From NCBI RefSeq assembly GCF_009730915.1, contig NC_052474.1, positions 5,987,501-6,051,500 on the forward strand: 64,000 nt of DNA. Reading direction: 5' to 3'. Below the pieces are notes generated by a model that searched no databases, was not told the DNA's origin, and worked only from the letters and a program-made list of their open reading frames with translations. Numbering within the stretch: the stretch's first letter is position 1; each line of letters opens with the position of its first letter. Made by a program: the position numbers and the translations under genes. Shown here in pieces: positions 1 through 12,118 of the stretch. Source of the stretch: Dioscorea cayenensis subsp. rotundata (taxonomy: Eukaryota > Streptophyta > Magnoliopsida > Dioscoreales > Dioscoreaceae).

Positions 1-1
1 A

Positions 2-199
2 GGTACGCCCTCAATCATTAATTCTGTTTTTTCATCCTGGTCAGATGCTCAAATTATTAATTACAGTAATTCCTGTGGCATTAATTTTCTTGGGTCCCCT
101 AATCACAAAAAAAAATGCATAGACAAAATCAGGTCTACCGAAGCTGATAGGAACTCCAAATGCCTTACAGCCCTTGAGTCTCCTCCGAGACCTATTTAG
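2..199 (+). pseudogene. C-terminal end of LINE ORF1 (copy 1)
   Basis: Open frame from the window edge to a TAG at 197-199. It contains the string WSDAQI followed by a CGI motif, which matches the C-terminus of ORF1 in the LINE at 22.5-25.4 kb (WSDAQIAKYCNACGISF). That match is the only basis for the call. ORF1 of plant L1 elements encodes an RNA-binding protein of the retrotransposition particle; the zinc-knuckle part would lie upstream of the window. Confidence 0.75.
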
Positions 200-215
200 A
201 CATTCCCTGTTTTCA

Positions 216-3200
216 TGATAATTTTTATCTTTCGAATGTCGAGGTCTTCAGCGCACCTTCTAAACGCCATTTAGTGAAAGATGTTATCTCTAACTCCAAA
301 GCGGACATCGCTCCCGCCTCCAAGAATCAAACTCCAAAAACATCCATTGCTCTCTTTGGAGAACAATCGGAGGCTCCAGAATTGACTCTTTTGATTTCTT
401 ACCAGCCCATGGCTCCGCTGGTGGAATTATTATCGCCTGGAATAGCTCGCTTCTAGTCGGTAATCTCTTTCATAAAAGGATCCTTTTTCCATCTCCATCA
501 ACTTCACTAATCGCTCCGATAACTCCTCCTGGATCTGTTCTAGCGTCTACGGACCTAATCCTAGATCCTTAAGACCCAACTTCTGGAATGAACTCCGAAT
601 ATTAAGAAACCTCATTACATCTCCCTGGATTATCTGTGGCGACTTTAATACTATCTTTTCCTTTGAAGATAAAAACCTTGGTATTTCTAACCCTAGAGAT
701 ATCACCTCCTCCCAGAACCTCCTTCGCGATCTTGACCTAATCGATCCCCTTATAAATGGGAGAAAATTCACTTGGACCAATGGACAAGCTAACCCTATAT
801 GGATCCGACTTGACAGATTTCTCTACTCGCATGATTGGACTTCCTTATTTCCCAGAACCAATCAATTTGACCTTCCTAGATTCGGCTCAGATCACTCTCC
901 TATCTGCCTCGAATTTGGAAACCACTTTAAGCGCCCCCGGCTGTTCAAATTCGAGAAGTTCTGGTACACCAATCACCACCTCACCAGCCTCATTCGTGAT
1001 TGGTGGCTAGAACTAAACCCGGTTGGCTGCGGAGCGTTTGTCATATCCAAAAAATTGGCTCTACTTAAATCCAAACTCCGAACATGGTCCAGGAACACTT
1101 TTCAAGCCCCTAAGATCCTTAAATGCAATCTCCTCGCTGAACTTCACTCCATTGATATCATTGGTGAATCGAGACCTCTTTCTGAGGAAGAGTCTTTCCG
1201 CCTTTCTCAAATTCGTTCTGAATTATATAACATTTTAAATCAGGAAGAGATTTATTGGAAACAACGATCCAGAATTACCTGGCTTAAGGAAGGAGACTCC
1301 AATACCAAATTCTTCCACCAGGTTGCTAATGGCAGGAGAAATAAAAATTTTATCCCTCGTATTCTTCAGGATAGCAGTTGGATCTCTGGTAACGAACATA
1401 TTGGAAGATTTTTTTCCAATCACTACCGCTCGGTTTTCGGTACTGCTTTGTCAAACAGATTTCTCCTAGACTGGCACTACCTCTTCGGCTACAAGGAAAG
1501 AATTGATCTTTCCCATCTTGAATTACCTTTCTCCCCTGACGAGATCAAACTTGCCGTCTTTGGTCTTCATCCCGACAAATCCCCTGGTCTGGACGGCTTC
1601 CCTATTTTTTTCTTTCAAAAACATTGGACCATTCTTCAACCCTCAATTGTCAAACTTTGCGAGGACTTTTATGAGGGAACCATTAAACTCGAGCGTATTA
1701 ACTAGATTCACATTGCCCTCATCGCTAAAAACAACTCGCCCTGCACTGTTTCGGACTTTCGCCCCATCAGTCTTATCAATTCCACATGTAAAATCATCTC
1801 CAAAATTCTTGCCAACCGTTTAAGTTCGGTTATCAGTTTGCTTATTGATGACTCACAATCTGGATTCATCAAGGGCAGGTGTATCGCTGAGAACATTGTT
1901 GGCGCTCAAGAAGTCATTTTTAACCTTCAAAAAAGAAAACGTCTGGGTCACATTTTCAAAGTGGACTTTGCTAAAGCCTTTGACTCCATTGATTGGAACT
2001 TTCTGCTTGAAATCCTTGCCGCTAGAGGCTTTGGCCCTAAATGGCTCTCCTGGGTCAACTCCATCCTCTGTTCCGCTAAGGTGCAGTTCCTTATCAATGG
2101 AACTTCCCAGGGTTACATCCGTTGCAAAAGGGGTCTGAGACAAGGTGATCCTCTTTCTCCCCTGCTCTTCGCCCTTGCCACTGATGTCTTAAGCGCTATG
2201 TTCTTTCACGCTCTAAACTCTAAAGTTTTAATCGGCGTTCCCCTTAATTCTTCCGATAGCATCTGTCACTTCCAATACGCTGACGATCTCCTAATCTTTT
2301 CCACCGGAGGACATGAAGACCTTCAAATAATCAAACTAATTTTGTATCTATATGAGGGGTCTTCTGGCTTATCTATAAATTTTTCCAAGAGTTGCCTATA
2401 TTCCTCCAACTATGGCTTCCAACCTCATCACTCCTCTGCCAGAATCCTTAACTGCTCTCATAGCAGCCTCCCTATCACTTACTTAGGAGTCCCTCTCTCT
2501 GGTCGTCGTCCCAGAAGACTCGATTGGGAGAAACTCATTGGTATGGTTCGTTCCAGGCTCACTACCTGGAAAGCTAGTTATTTATCTCTTGGCGGTCGCT
2601 TGACCCTCGTCAACTCTGTCCTCTCCTCCATGCCTGTTTACTGGATGTCGGTTTTCAAGCTTCCTGCTTGGGTGATCAAGGAAATTGATAAAATCCGAAG
2701 AGACTTCCTTTGGAGAGGCCCTGGTCTGGGACCTAAGGGAATCAGACTAATTGCCTGGAACAGGATCACTAGACCTAAAGACATGGGTGGTTGGGGTATC
2801 CTTAACCTCCAAACCTTCAACATCGCTTTACTAAGTAAGTGGTGGTGGAAATTATCTGGCAATCCAACTGGTGGTTGGGCCAAAACCATTCATGCTAACT
2901 ACACTCTCTTAGATACAAACGGAATCTTATTTCACATTCCCCCTAGGAACAAATCCTTCTTCTGGGCTGGTGTGACTCCTATCCTCCACTCCTTCCGTTC
3001 TTGTATCTCGAAATTGATCAAATGTGGCTCCAACACCTCTCTTTGGTTTGGATGGAATCCTACTTAAAGATCGCTGGCCTGACCTCTTCAATGACTGTAC
3101 TGATCCTTGGATTACCATTCGGCAATTTTCCCAGCTCCTTACCAACATTGAGCAAATTTTCCGCACTGTCACGCCTGACATGTTATCTCCTATCATAGAT

Positions 3201-3893
3201 ATTATTCCTGACTGTTCCCTTGAGCAAAGTGATACCTACACTTGGAATCTGGAAAATTGTGGCACTTTCACTGTTAAATCCTTTTATAAATTCCTTATTG
3301 ATGGAGGAACCCGCAGCCCTTTGTATCCTCTCTTCTGGAAAATCCATTGCCCCAGCAAAATCACTCTCTTCTCCTGGCTGGCGGGCGAGGACAAAATCCT
3401 CACTTTATCCAACATCTTCAAGAAGGGCTACAACTTTCAATACTCCACTGATACCTGTGTTCTCTGTCACAATTCTTCAGAGACGCTTCATCACCTCTTC
3501 ATTGACTGTGAATTTTCTAAACGTATTTGGGAGTTCTTCTCTCACTCCTTAGGCCCGCCTTCTCTTCCACAATCCATTCCCTATTTATGGACTTCCTGGA
3601 TTTCGTCCCTCGCTCCTCAATCCCAACCTCTCTGGGACCTTACCTCCCGTGCAATTTTGTGGAACATTTGGCTCGAAAGGAATTCTCGCATCTTTCAATT
3701 ACTTGCGTTGCCGCATTTAAATATCATTTTTAAAACTGCTAATATGCTTCTATCCTGGTTCCCAACTGCAGCAGATAGACATCAACAACCTCTTAGTGAA
3801 GCTTCTCAAAAAATCAAGCGCTCTCTTGACTTCTTCAGCGCTAGGGCCTCCACCTCTGCAGGCGATCTGGATCGCAACGCCCCCCAGGATTAG
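216..3893 (+). pseudogene. LINE ORF2: endonuclease, reverse transcriptase, zinc-binding C-terminus (copy 1), broken
   Basis: The remnant encodes the apurinic-like endonuclease followed by reverse transcriptase. The N-terminal endonuclease part (about 216-550) has stops and shifts of frame. From about 550 one frame runs on to 3067: it contains CGDFN (about 635), GSDHS (about 885), the palm motifs FAKAFDSIDW (about 1970) and the catalytic YADD (about 2276). It is interrupted by one TAG at 1703-1705, where the related copy has Trp (context INWANIALI). A frameshift near 3024-3067 moves the reading into the frame ending at 3893, which holds the RVT zinc-binding segment (CVLCHNSSETLHHLFIDC) and a terminal SLDF-SARA motif. 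With a nonsense codon, a frameshift and a ruined N-terminus, this copy cannot make an active protein. Confidence 0.9.
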
Positions 3894-4714
3894 TCGACCC
3901 ACCTGTTCTTCTAGTCAGGCCTGAGACGCTAGATGGTGCCTTCCGCCTGATTAGATCCTTTTCTGCTCTCTTTTCTTTTCCCTTTTCTTTCTTGCACTTG
4001 TACCCCCTCACTTCTGGTGAGGGTCTTATTTTCTTTGTACTGTTTTTCCTCTTTTAATAAATCAGTGGTTTATCCACTTTTAATCAAAAAAAAAAAAAAA
4101 GTTATACAATTGTATATAATGCATGTATAGTTATAATTCAGGTAATGTATAGGAATTTGTAGAGTCATATATTCTTTTTAATATTATGTGATTTTGTTTG
4201 ATTACAATCAAACAATCAAAGTTTGAAGATAAAACGAAAACAATAAAAAAGAATACATGGAAGCACATTCAAGTGGTTTTCTTAAGATTTGTGATGCATG
4301 AAATATGTCAACTAGGGCAACAAATGTGCTAGTCAAGTTACACTCATTGTCTCTTGTTTTAGAACTATGAACTTTCTGAAGAAATGCTCCCGGTGTTCTT
4401 GAGCTTGATCAGAATAGGATGGCTCGCTAGTGGGCTTCTAGAACAAGGCATTCGGGAGAGAAAGGGGAAAAATTGAAGAGAGGTTGACATTATATTTTAT
4501 GTAGACCGAGTAAAAAACACATGTATAAATTGCTGACATGGCGTCTTCAAAGAGTATAGATGATGTGAATTATTGGTATTCATGCAAGTGTCCACATCAA
4601 CAAATTTAAGAGAAAAACCACAATTACCTTGTCTTTTCTGTTTTTTCCTTCAATTTTGATTTGTTTTTCTCATTCCTTGTGAGGAAAACTTTCTTTTATT
4701 TTATCTTATGTGTA

Positions 4715-4798
4715 GTATTTTAATTTTTTTTTGTACTTGGTGTTCTCTGTTACTTTCTCTTTTTTTAATAAATCCGTGATTTATCCACTTTATTCAAA
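4715..4798 (+). mobile_element. short LINE 3' tail fragment
   Basis: The segment reads TTTTTTTGTACTTGG and then AATAAATCCGTGATTTATCC, the same order as the last 70 bases of the LINE ending at 4099 (TTTGTACT, then AATAAATCAGTGGTTTATCC). It is a severely 5'-truncated insertion or tail remnant in the sense orientation. The rest of 4100-4850 is AT-rich spacer in which I see no gene. Confidence 0.6.
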
Positions 4799-4994
4799 AC
4801 ACCGCTTAATACTCACCCAAAAAAACATTAGCCTGAAATTTAGTTTGAATTTTGTACATTAGAACTTAGAAAGAGTTAAAAGTTCACCCCAAGACATTGG
4901 AAAAGACAGCAAACACTGTCAAAGCGAAGCTTTAAAAGACGAGCACTTCTATCTCCCTCTATGTTTGATTTATAGGAAAAGCTTCTTTTTTTTT

Positions 4995-5009
4995 ATGGAA
5001 GTCAACTGA
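4995..5009 (+). promoter_or_regulatory. four-codon uORF in the leader of B3 gene 1
   Basis: ATGGAAGTCAACTGA encodes M-E-V-N-stop. Its TGA is separated by two bases from the ATG of the main frame at 5012. The same uORF is present at the same place in the other three genes, differing only in codon 4. A pyrimidine-rich leader (CTATCTCCCTC) lies just upstream. I see no clear TATA box. Confidence 0.5.
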
Positions 5010-5011
5010 AA

Positions 5012-7585
5012 ATGGAGAGGAAGCCCCACTTCTTCAAAGTCCTGCTTGGAGACTTCTCTCAGAGGCTGGCAAGTCTTTGTCTTCACTACTTGTTTTGTTT
5101 TGTTTTTTTGTTTTTTTGTTTTTAATCTTTCCCTCTTTTTTTAGTTTCTTTTAGCTCATTACATTAATTTGAAAATTGTTAATTTGTTCTCTTTTGTGAT
5201 TTGATGCTTAATGTTATTCATGCAAATGCATGGTTGGGATTTTCATCTACAGAGTGTGTCTAAATTGATTGAAATTTTTCTATTTGCTTCCAATCTTCTG
5301 GCCTTTTGTTTGAAGTTTGTTTCTTTTGTTCCTAATTTGTTTGTCTTATGTGATTTGATGTTGTTCAACGTGTTGAGAATCAATGCTTCTAAGATCACTT
5401 AAATTGGTATTTTCTCTCTAAAATGTGCTTGAACTGATGAAAGTTTAAGGAAAAGAAAGGAAAATGATGGAAGCAAATAGAAAGATGAGCTCTTTTAAAT
5501 GAAATTTGTTTAGTTTGTTTATCCATCTAATTTTTCTCCTCTGGTTTCAATCTGAACAAACTAGAGTTTTTCCTACACAGTAAAATTTTCTCATCCCACA
5601 TTTGCAAATGATAAAGACTCAGTTTTTTGTTGAATCAAATGAATGGTTTATGCATTGTTGAAATGACTAGAATTTAACATTTGCTAATGTTTTGCCTAGC
5701 CTGTTTTATTTGCAGAGAATTCCAGTTGAGTTTTTGAAGCATATATCTACTGCAACATCAAAAAGAGTTACCTTAAAGGGTCCCAGTGGAAGATGCTGGA
5801 ACGCAGAACTGGGCAAAAGTAGCAAAGGCACATTCCTCTGCGGAGGGTGGGCAGAATTTGCCGAGGACCATGCACTCAGAGAGTATGAATTTTTGGTTTT
5901 CCAATATGATGGGGATTTTACTTTTACTGTGAAAATCTTCGGTGTGAATGCATGTGAGAGACAGGATTTATTTACAGTAAGTCATAGAAAAAGGCGCAAG
6001 TTGTGTGAAGTGAAAGATAGGTATGTGGAAAGCTCATTGGATGTTGGCTGCGTTCTTCTTAGCTCGCAAGTAATAAAAAAAGAGGTACAAAGTGACGATG
6101 TTTCTGTGCTGGGTCCTGATGCTGACAGAGGCAAATACCTTAGGGGCCGTTTGGTTGCAAGGAATAGAATAGAGAGGAGTGGAGGAGTATTGAAAATAAG
6201 GGGATTGGAAAAAACATGGGTATGAAAACTATGTTTGGTTGGAAAGATTGGGGAGGTAGCTTATTGGGAATGAGAAAAAGTGAAAAAAGAAGATATGATA
6301 AAATGACCGTCATGCCCTTTCATATAAATGAATATCATTATTATTATATATATAATGAGGTGTGATAATTATTTTTAAAATTATTTAAATATTAAAATAA
6401 ATTCATTATTATAAAAAGATATTTAACTTTAATAGCTCACATGTGATACTATTTGTTAATATCCAAATTTTTGTTAATATCATTAATTAACAATTAATTA
6501 ACCATAATAAATAATTATTTAACTTTAATTAAAAAATTAAGTCATAATAACCATTCATATTAATTATTATTCACTTTAATTACAATAATTAAGTATTAAA
6601 TTAAAATAGTTCACTTTAATCACTATTCATTTATTTATTATAATTAATATTGTATTTAAATATTTTCGAATTAATTTTTATTTAATTATTATAAGAGATT
6701 ATTTAGATTAATAGATTTATAATTAAAAAAGTAAAAGGGTAAATGGGTAAATTTACCCATCATAACCCTCATTCCCCTCCCACTCCCCTCAAAAATGAGA
6801 GGCATGGAAACTCCCCCCCCCCCATCCCTCTCTCACTTCTTGCACATGCCTCTCCCACTCCCATTACTCCATATCCAAACAAGGGCTTTCTCAATATAAG
6901 TAATTGTTCACTATGTCTTGCATGTATCTTTGATAAGATATGACACACTGATAAAATTTGTTATTTGTCTCTCCTATAATACATTTTATCAAGAACACAA
7001 AATTTATCACTAATTCTGATTGCACAATGCAGGAAATTGTTTGAAACGTTCTGAAACTATGGATGATGTCAAAATCAAATCAGAATGTGATGAACTCCCA
7101 ATTGAGATAATTTCTTCACCCAAAAAAGTCTATAAAAGGAGTTGCTCTCGCAAAAGACAGCTTGTGATTCATGAAGAAAGATCACAAGCACAGGAAGCTG
7201 CCAACTCTTTCACATCAAAATTTCCATTTACAACCGTGAAGCTTTGTCGATCTCATATCACACAGCCATATGTTATGGTGAGATGTTAAACTTTAGCTGA
7301 ATATCAACTGCAATGTTATTTGAATAATACATTAAATTCAAATTGATGCAGAAGCTGCCCAGTGCATTTTCTCACACACATCTCCCTCGAAAGAAGTCAG
7401 TTTTGATAATCAAAGATCCAAATATGAAGTCATGGGAGGTCACTTACATTCCACCAAAGGGTGATAATGATCGTCTATCAGCAGGTTGGCACAACTTTTT
7501 CCATGGCAATGACCTTATGCTAGGTGACTTCTGTGTGTTTGAGCTTGTTAAACCACTTCAGCTTCATGTTCACATCTTCAGATGA
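5012..7585 (+). CDS. REM-type B3 domain transcription factor, array gene 1
   Basis: Predicted 316-aa nuclear DNA-binding protein with two B3 domains. Exons: 5012-5068, 5716-6130, 7033-7277, 7352-7585; phases fit exactly (951 nt). The first B3 domain starts at once (FFKVLLGDFSQRL, then IPVEFLKHIS) and runs through GTFLCGGWAEFAEDHALREYE to about residue 100. A basic linker follows (KKVYKRSCSRKRQ). The second B3 domain fills exons 3-4 (FPFTTVKLC, then HLPRKK, SWEVTYIP, GNDLMLGDFCVFEL) and ends at the C-terminus. Intron 1 (CTG|GCAAGT) and intron 2 (GAG|GCAAAT) can only be joined in frame with GC donors; intron 3 is GT-AG. A MITE lies in intron 2, 12 bp beyond the donor. The REM family acts largely in reproductive and meristem development; targets here are unknown. 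The reading frame is intact. Confidence 0.88.
6143..6900 (+). mobile_element. MITE (Harbinger-like or TA-target) in intron 2 of B3 gene 1
   Basis: A 758-bp AT-rich insertion that is absent from the other three paralogues. The paralogues read ACCTTAATTGTTC where this gene reads ACCTTA, element, TAATTGTTC, so the uninterrupted site is known and TA is duplicated (6141-6142 and 6901-6902). The ends are imperfectly inverted: GGGGCCGTTTGGTTGCAAGG on the left, and AAGCCCTTGTTTGGATATGG when the right end is read on the other strand, offset by about 14 bp. GGGGCxGTTTGG ends are typical of PIF/Harbinger MITEs, whose target is TWA; a TTA target with one later change would fit. No transposase is encoded. 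Confidence 0.82.
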
Positions 7586-8323
7586 TCAAGATCTCCAAAA
7601 TGTAGGCTATACCAGTTGCTTTCCTCCCTACTCTGTCAGCTATGAAGAGAAGCAAAAAAAAAAAGCTGTGTTTTATGTTCTACTTTGTTTTTGTATCTGA
7701 AAGGTCATTGTTAGTATTCAACTTGATTTTGTTTGTAGAAGTTGCACTTTGGTCTTTGTTTTGGTTGCAAGATGGAAATGGTTTAAGTTTAGAAGTATTT
7801 CATGTGTGTATATCTTCATGGTGATCAAGATCTACTTAATGTCGATAATGCTGTTGCTTTCATGTGAACATTTTCAGCTCAAAGAAATGAAATCCTATGT
7901 TTATATTCAATTGCATTTTGGTATCTGCATTGGAATTTTTCTGCTACTTTAGATTGCACAGGTAATCTTCACTCTGGCTGTACTAGTTAGACTTTGGTCA
8001 TTGTTTCACCTTTCTTTGGAAGTCTAATGACAAAATCTGCTGAAAGATTTGTGAACTTTTCCTCTTCTAGATAAGAAATTCTATGTTTATGTTCGACTTC
8101 AAATACAAATTCAATATTTATGGATTAAATCTTAGCATAAAAAAAGGTTGAGAAAAAGAAATTACATGAGATTTAGTTTGAATTTGGTACTTTAAATTTA
8201 AAAAGATTCAAAGTTCCCTCCAAGACATTGGAAATGACAGCAAGCACTACCAAAGAGAAGCTTGAAAAGACGAGCACTACTCTATCCCTCTCTGTTTGAT
8301 TTATAGGAAAAGCTTCTTTTTTG

Positions 8324-8338
8324 ATGGAAGTCACCTGA
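8324..8338 (+). promoter_or_regulatory. four-codon uORF in the leader of B3 gene 2
   Basis: ATGGAAGTCACCTGA, M-E-V-T-stop, two bases before the main ATG at 8341. Same position and length as in the other array genes. Confidence 0.5.
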
Positions 8339-8340
8339 AA

Positions 8341-10269
8341 ATGGAGAGGAATCCCCATTTCTTCAAAGTCCTGCTTGGAGACTTCTCTCAGAGGCTGGCA
8401 AGTCCTTGTATTCACTTTTTGTTTTGTTTTTTTTTTTTAATCTTTTTCCCTTGAATAAGGTGGATAAACCACTGATTTATTAAAAATACTTTTTCCTTTT
8501 TTTCATGTCTTTAGTTTCTTTTAGCTCATTACATTAATTGGAAAGTTGTTAATTTGTTCTCTTTTGTGAATTGATGCTTGATGTTATTCACACAAATGAA
8601 TGGCTGGCATTTTTTTCTACAGTGTCTGCATTGGTTGAAATTTTTCTAGTTGCTTCCTATCTTCTGTCTTTTGTTTGATGTTTGTTTCTTTTGTTCCTGA
8701 TTTTGTTTGTCTGATGTGATTTGATGTTGTTCAACATGTTGAGAATCAATGCTTCTAAGTTCACCTAAATTGGTAATTTCATCTCTAAACTGTGCTTGAA
8801 CTGATGAAAGTTTGAGGAAAAGAAAGGAAAATGACGGAAGCAATTAGAAAGATGAGGTCTTTAAAATGAACTTTGTTCAGTTTGTTTATCCATCTCATTC
8901 TTCTCCTCTGGCTTCAATCTGAACAAACTAGAGTTTTTCATACACTGTAAAATTTTGATGTGAACATTTGCAAATTTACTGCTAAATTTGATTTATATCT
9001 GCTGTAGTTTTCTCATTACACATTTGCAAATGAGAAAGACTCAATTTTTTTTGTTGAATCAAATGAATGGTTTATGCATTGTTGAAATGACTAGAATTTA
9101 ACATTTGCTAAAGTTTTTATAAGGCTGTTTTATTTGCAGGGAATACCAGTTGAGTTTCTGAAGCATATATCAACTGCAACATCAGAAAGAGTTACCTTAA
9201 AGGGTCCCAGTGGAAGATGTTGGAATGCAGAACTCAACAAAAGCAGAAAAGGCACATTCCTCTGTGGAGGGTGGGCAGATTTTGCCGAGGATCATGCACT
9301 CAGAGAGTACGAGTTTTTGGTTTTCCGATATGATGGGGATTTTTGTTTTACTGTGAAGATTTTCGGTGTAAATGCATGTGAGAGAGAGGATCTATTTAAA
9401 GTAATTCAGAGAAAAAGGCTCAAGTTATGTGAAATAAAAGATAAATCGAGACGGCTTGTGGAAAGCTCATTGGATGTTGGCCGCGTTTTTAACTCTCAAG
9501 CAATAAAAAAAGAGGTACAAAGTGACCATGTTTCTGTGTTGGTTCCTGATGCTGACGGAGGCAAGTACCTTAATTGTTCACTATGTCTTGCATGTTTCTT
9601 TGAAAAGATATGACACACTATGATAAAATTCGGTATTTGTCTCTCCTATCATGCATTTTATCAAGAACACAAAATTCATCACTAATTCTGATTGCTCAAT
9701 GCAGGAAATTGTTTGGAACATTCTGAAACTTTGAAGGATGTTAAAATCAAATCAGAATGTGATTACCTTCCAATTAAAATAATTCCTTCATCCAAAAAAG
9801 TCTATAAAAGGAGTTGCTTTCGCAAAAGACAGCTTGTGATTCATGAAGAAAGATCAGAAGCACAGGAAGCTGCCAACTCTTTCACATCAAAATTTCCTTT
9901 TACAACTGTGAAGCTTTGTCAATATCATATCTCAAAGCCATATGTTATGGTGAGATGTTATACTTTAGCTAAATATCAACTGCAATGTTATTGGAGAAAT
10001 TATTTGACTAATACATTAAATTCAAATTGATGCAGAGGCTCCCCCGCACCTTTTCTCTGGCACATCTCCCTCGAAATAAGTCAGTTTTGATACTCAAAGA
10101 TCCAAATATGAAGTCATGGGAGGTCACTCACATACCACGAAAAGTAGATCTTGATCGTCTGTCAGGTGGGTGGCCCGCCTTTTGCCATGGCAATGACCTC
10201 AAGATAGGTGACTTGTGTGTGTTTGAGCTTGTGAAACCACTTGAGCTTAATGTTCACATCATCAGATGA
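8341..10269 (+). CDS. REM-type B3 domain transcription factor, array gene 2
   Basis: Predicted 318 aa from exons 8341-8397, 9140-9560, 9705-9949 and 10036-10269 (957 nt, phases 0, 1, 0). Architecture is as in gene 1: N-terminal B3, basic linker, C-terminal B3. Exon 2 carries the two-residue insertion (KDKSRRLVESS) shared with gene 4. Introns 1 and 2 have GC donors (CTG|GCAAGT and GAG|GCAAGT). Intron 1 contains a short antisense LINE tail at 8455-8492. The C-terminal B3 domain is the most divergent of the four (HLPRNKSVLILKD, then GGWPAFCHGNDLKIGDLCVFEL), which may mean altered DNA preference; that is inference. No stop or frameshift is seen. Confidence 0.88.
8455..8492 (-). mobile_element. 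LINE 3' tail remnant in intron 1 of B3 gene 2
   Basis: GGTGGATAAACCACTGATTT and the following TATTAAAAAT are the reverse complement of the LINE 3' terminus (AATAAATCAGTGGTTTATCC plus ACTTTT). The remnant is antisense to the gene and absent from intron 1 of the other array genes. Confidence 0.65.
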
Positions 10270-10994
10270 TCAAGATCTCCAGAATGTACGCTATACCAGT
10301 TGCTTTCCCTGCCTACTCTGTCAGCTCTGAAGATAAGATGAAAAAGCTATGTTTATGTTTGACTTTGTTTTGGCATCAGAAAGATCAATGTTAGTGTTCA
10401 ACGTCATTTTGTCCGTAGAAGTTGCACTTTTGGTCTTTGTTTTGGTTGCAAGATTGAAATGGTTTACGTTTTAGAAGTCTTTCATGTGTGTATATCTTTA
10501 TGGCGATCAAGATCTCCATAATGTAGGTATTGTTGTTGCTTTCATGTGAACATTTTCATCTCCAAGAAATGAAATCCTATGTTTATATAATTATATTCAA
10601 CTTCATTTTGGTATTTGTATTAGAAATTTTCTGCTACTTTAGATTGCTCAGGAAATTTCCACTTTGTTTATTGTTGTTGGCATTGCTTTCCTTACTACAT
10701 TTTTGACTCAGATTATGTTCAACTTCATTTTGGTATCTGAATTAGATTTTTATGTTTATTTTTTATTTTTTTAAAACTAAAGATTGTTGGTTTCAAGATG
10801 AAAGTGGTTCAAGTTTAGAAGTCTAATGATACATTCATTGTCTGCAGATAAATGTCTCCAAATATTAAATTTTGGATTGTGTTTTTTTTCCTTTCTTGTT
10901 AATCTGTCTGATCTTGAATTCTTCAATGGAATTAAATGAATATTTTGGGTTGAATTCAATGAGATAAAAAGTAGGAAAATATTTGTAAAAAAAT

Positions 10995-11600
10995 GATTTT
11001 TAAAAGAGGGATAAACCACATTCATTAAAAGAAGCATATGTTGTTTTTTCTTTCTTTTGAAATTGGAAAATTTTCTATATCACTATAAAATAGTCTTGAA
11101 TTTTTTTTTTTTGCGAATTTATATAAGATGAAAAACTTCGAGTATATATATAAACAAACATTAGCTGTAAAAATTATTAAAAATTAACCATTATTTATAT
11201 AAATAAATATGATTATGATTTTATAATAATATTAATATATGTAATTATCTAACTAAAATTTTTAAAATGGTGGATAAACTATTCACAGTATGACCAGACG
11301 TGAAACGAGCCTAAAAAACACAACTAAAACAAAAACAAAGGATAAAAGACAACTGAGGAGGCAAAGTTTGTTCTTTGATATCCAAGATCTCCTCAGGCTG
11401 GCAAGTGAAGTTGATTACCCCTGAAAAGTGGGTGAAGACGGATCGCCGGTCGGGTCGTTTGATCTATTGATCAGGAAAACAAGGAAACGTCTGAGCTTCT
11501 GGATGAAGTCGCTTGGAGAACATTGGAAAGGGTCTCTTGCTACGGAAAACCAAGTAATAGTATGTGAATGATTTTAGCAATAACAGAATACGAGGAGGAG
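10995..11600 (-). mobile_element. antisense 5'-truncated LINE remnants between B3 genes 2 and 3
   Basis: Two LINE 3' termini on the minus strand are visible as GGGATAAACCACATTCATTA at about 11009 and ATGGTGGATAAACTATTCAC at about 11267. The second extends to about 11600. There, the minus strand still reads like the decayed C-terminus of LINE ORF2: an AKIIHILLLGF-like string with a following RSSDVSL-like string, compare NMLLSWF and RSLDFFSA in the LINE at 1-4099. The spacer between genes 2 and 3 is longer than the others for this reason. No intact coding frame is present. Confidence 0.6.
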
Positions 11601-12101
11601 GCATGCAAATTAAAAATACGTCTGTTTCTCTCGAGCCATATATTCTAGAAAATGGCCATCGAAATAAGATTCCAAAGGGTATGTTGATGATCATTCAAGG
11701 TTGGGATCCAAGTGGTCCAAATGATGTATTTGTCCTAACTGCAGGTAGTATTTTATTTTTTTCACATAAATTTTTAAAAAAATATTTTTGTTGTTGCATT
11801 TGTCATTCTAAATTCGTCCAGTACCTGCATCCCACAAGATCATTCTAGTCCAAGTCTATATTTAATAATTTATAACACATAACTCGTTATTTTATGGATT
11901 AAATTTCCACTTCTGTTAATATTTATCTTAGCATATAAAAAGCTTGAAAAAAACTACAGGAAAGTTGTTTGAATTTGTAAAAAGATTCAAAGTTCCCTCC
12001 AAGGCATTGGAAAAGACATCAAGCACTATCAAAGAGAAGCTTGGAAAGAGAGCACTTCTCTCTCCCTCCCTGTCTGATTTATAGGAAAAGCTTCTTCTTT
12101 G

Positions 12102-12116
12102 ATGGAAGTCACCTGA
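12102..12116 (+). promoter_or_regulatory. four-codon uORF in the leader of B3 gene 3
   Basis: ATGGAAGTCACCTGA, M-E-V-T-stop, two bases before the main ATG at 12119. Conserved across the array. Confidence 0.5.
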
Positions 12117-12118
12117 AA

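Larger units (their letters stand above)
1..4099 (+). mobile_element. L1-type LINE (copy 1), 5' end outside window, decayed
   Basis: A non-LTR retrotransposon on the + strand. The end of ORF1 is at 2-199, the endonuclease and reverse transcriptase region of ORF2 runs from about 216 to 3893, and the element finishes with a 3' UTR containing an AATAAA-like signal (about 4055) and a poly(A) run at 4086-4099. ORF1 and ORF2 align by eye with the second LINE at 18.5-25.5 kb, so both belong to one family. The shared 3' end has the motif TTTATCCAC before the A-run, which also marks several short tails elsewhere in the window. The 5' end lies upstream of base 1, so no target-site duplication can be tested. 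Confidence 0.93.

Noticed and set aside
9560..9613. Exon 2 of the B3 genes continuing past the GC donor to a stop, giving a short one-domain protein
   Set aside because: The open frame does run on in each gene, but exons 3-4 are conserved in frame only if the GC donor is used, and they encode a second complete B3 domain. A retained-intron form is possible but not needed.
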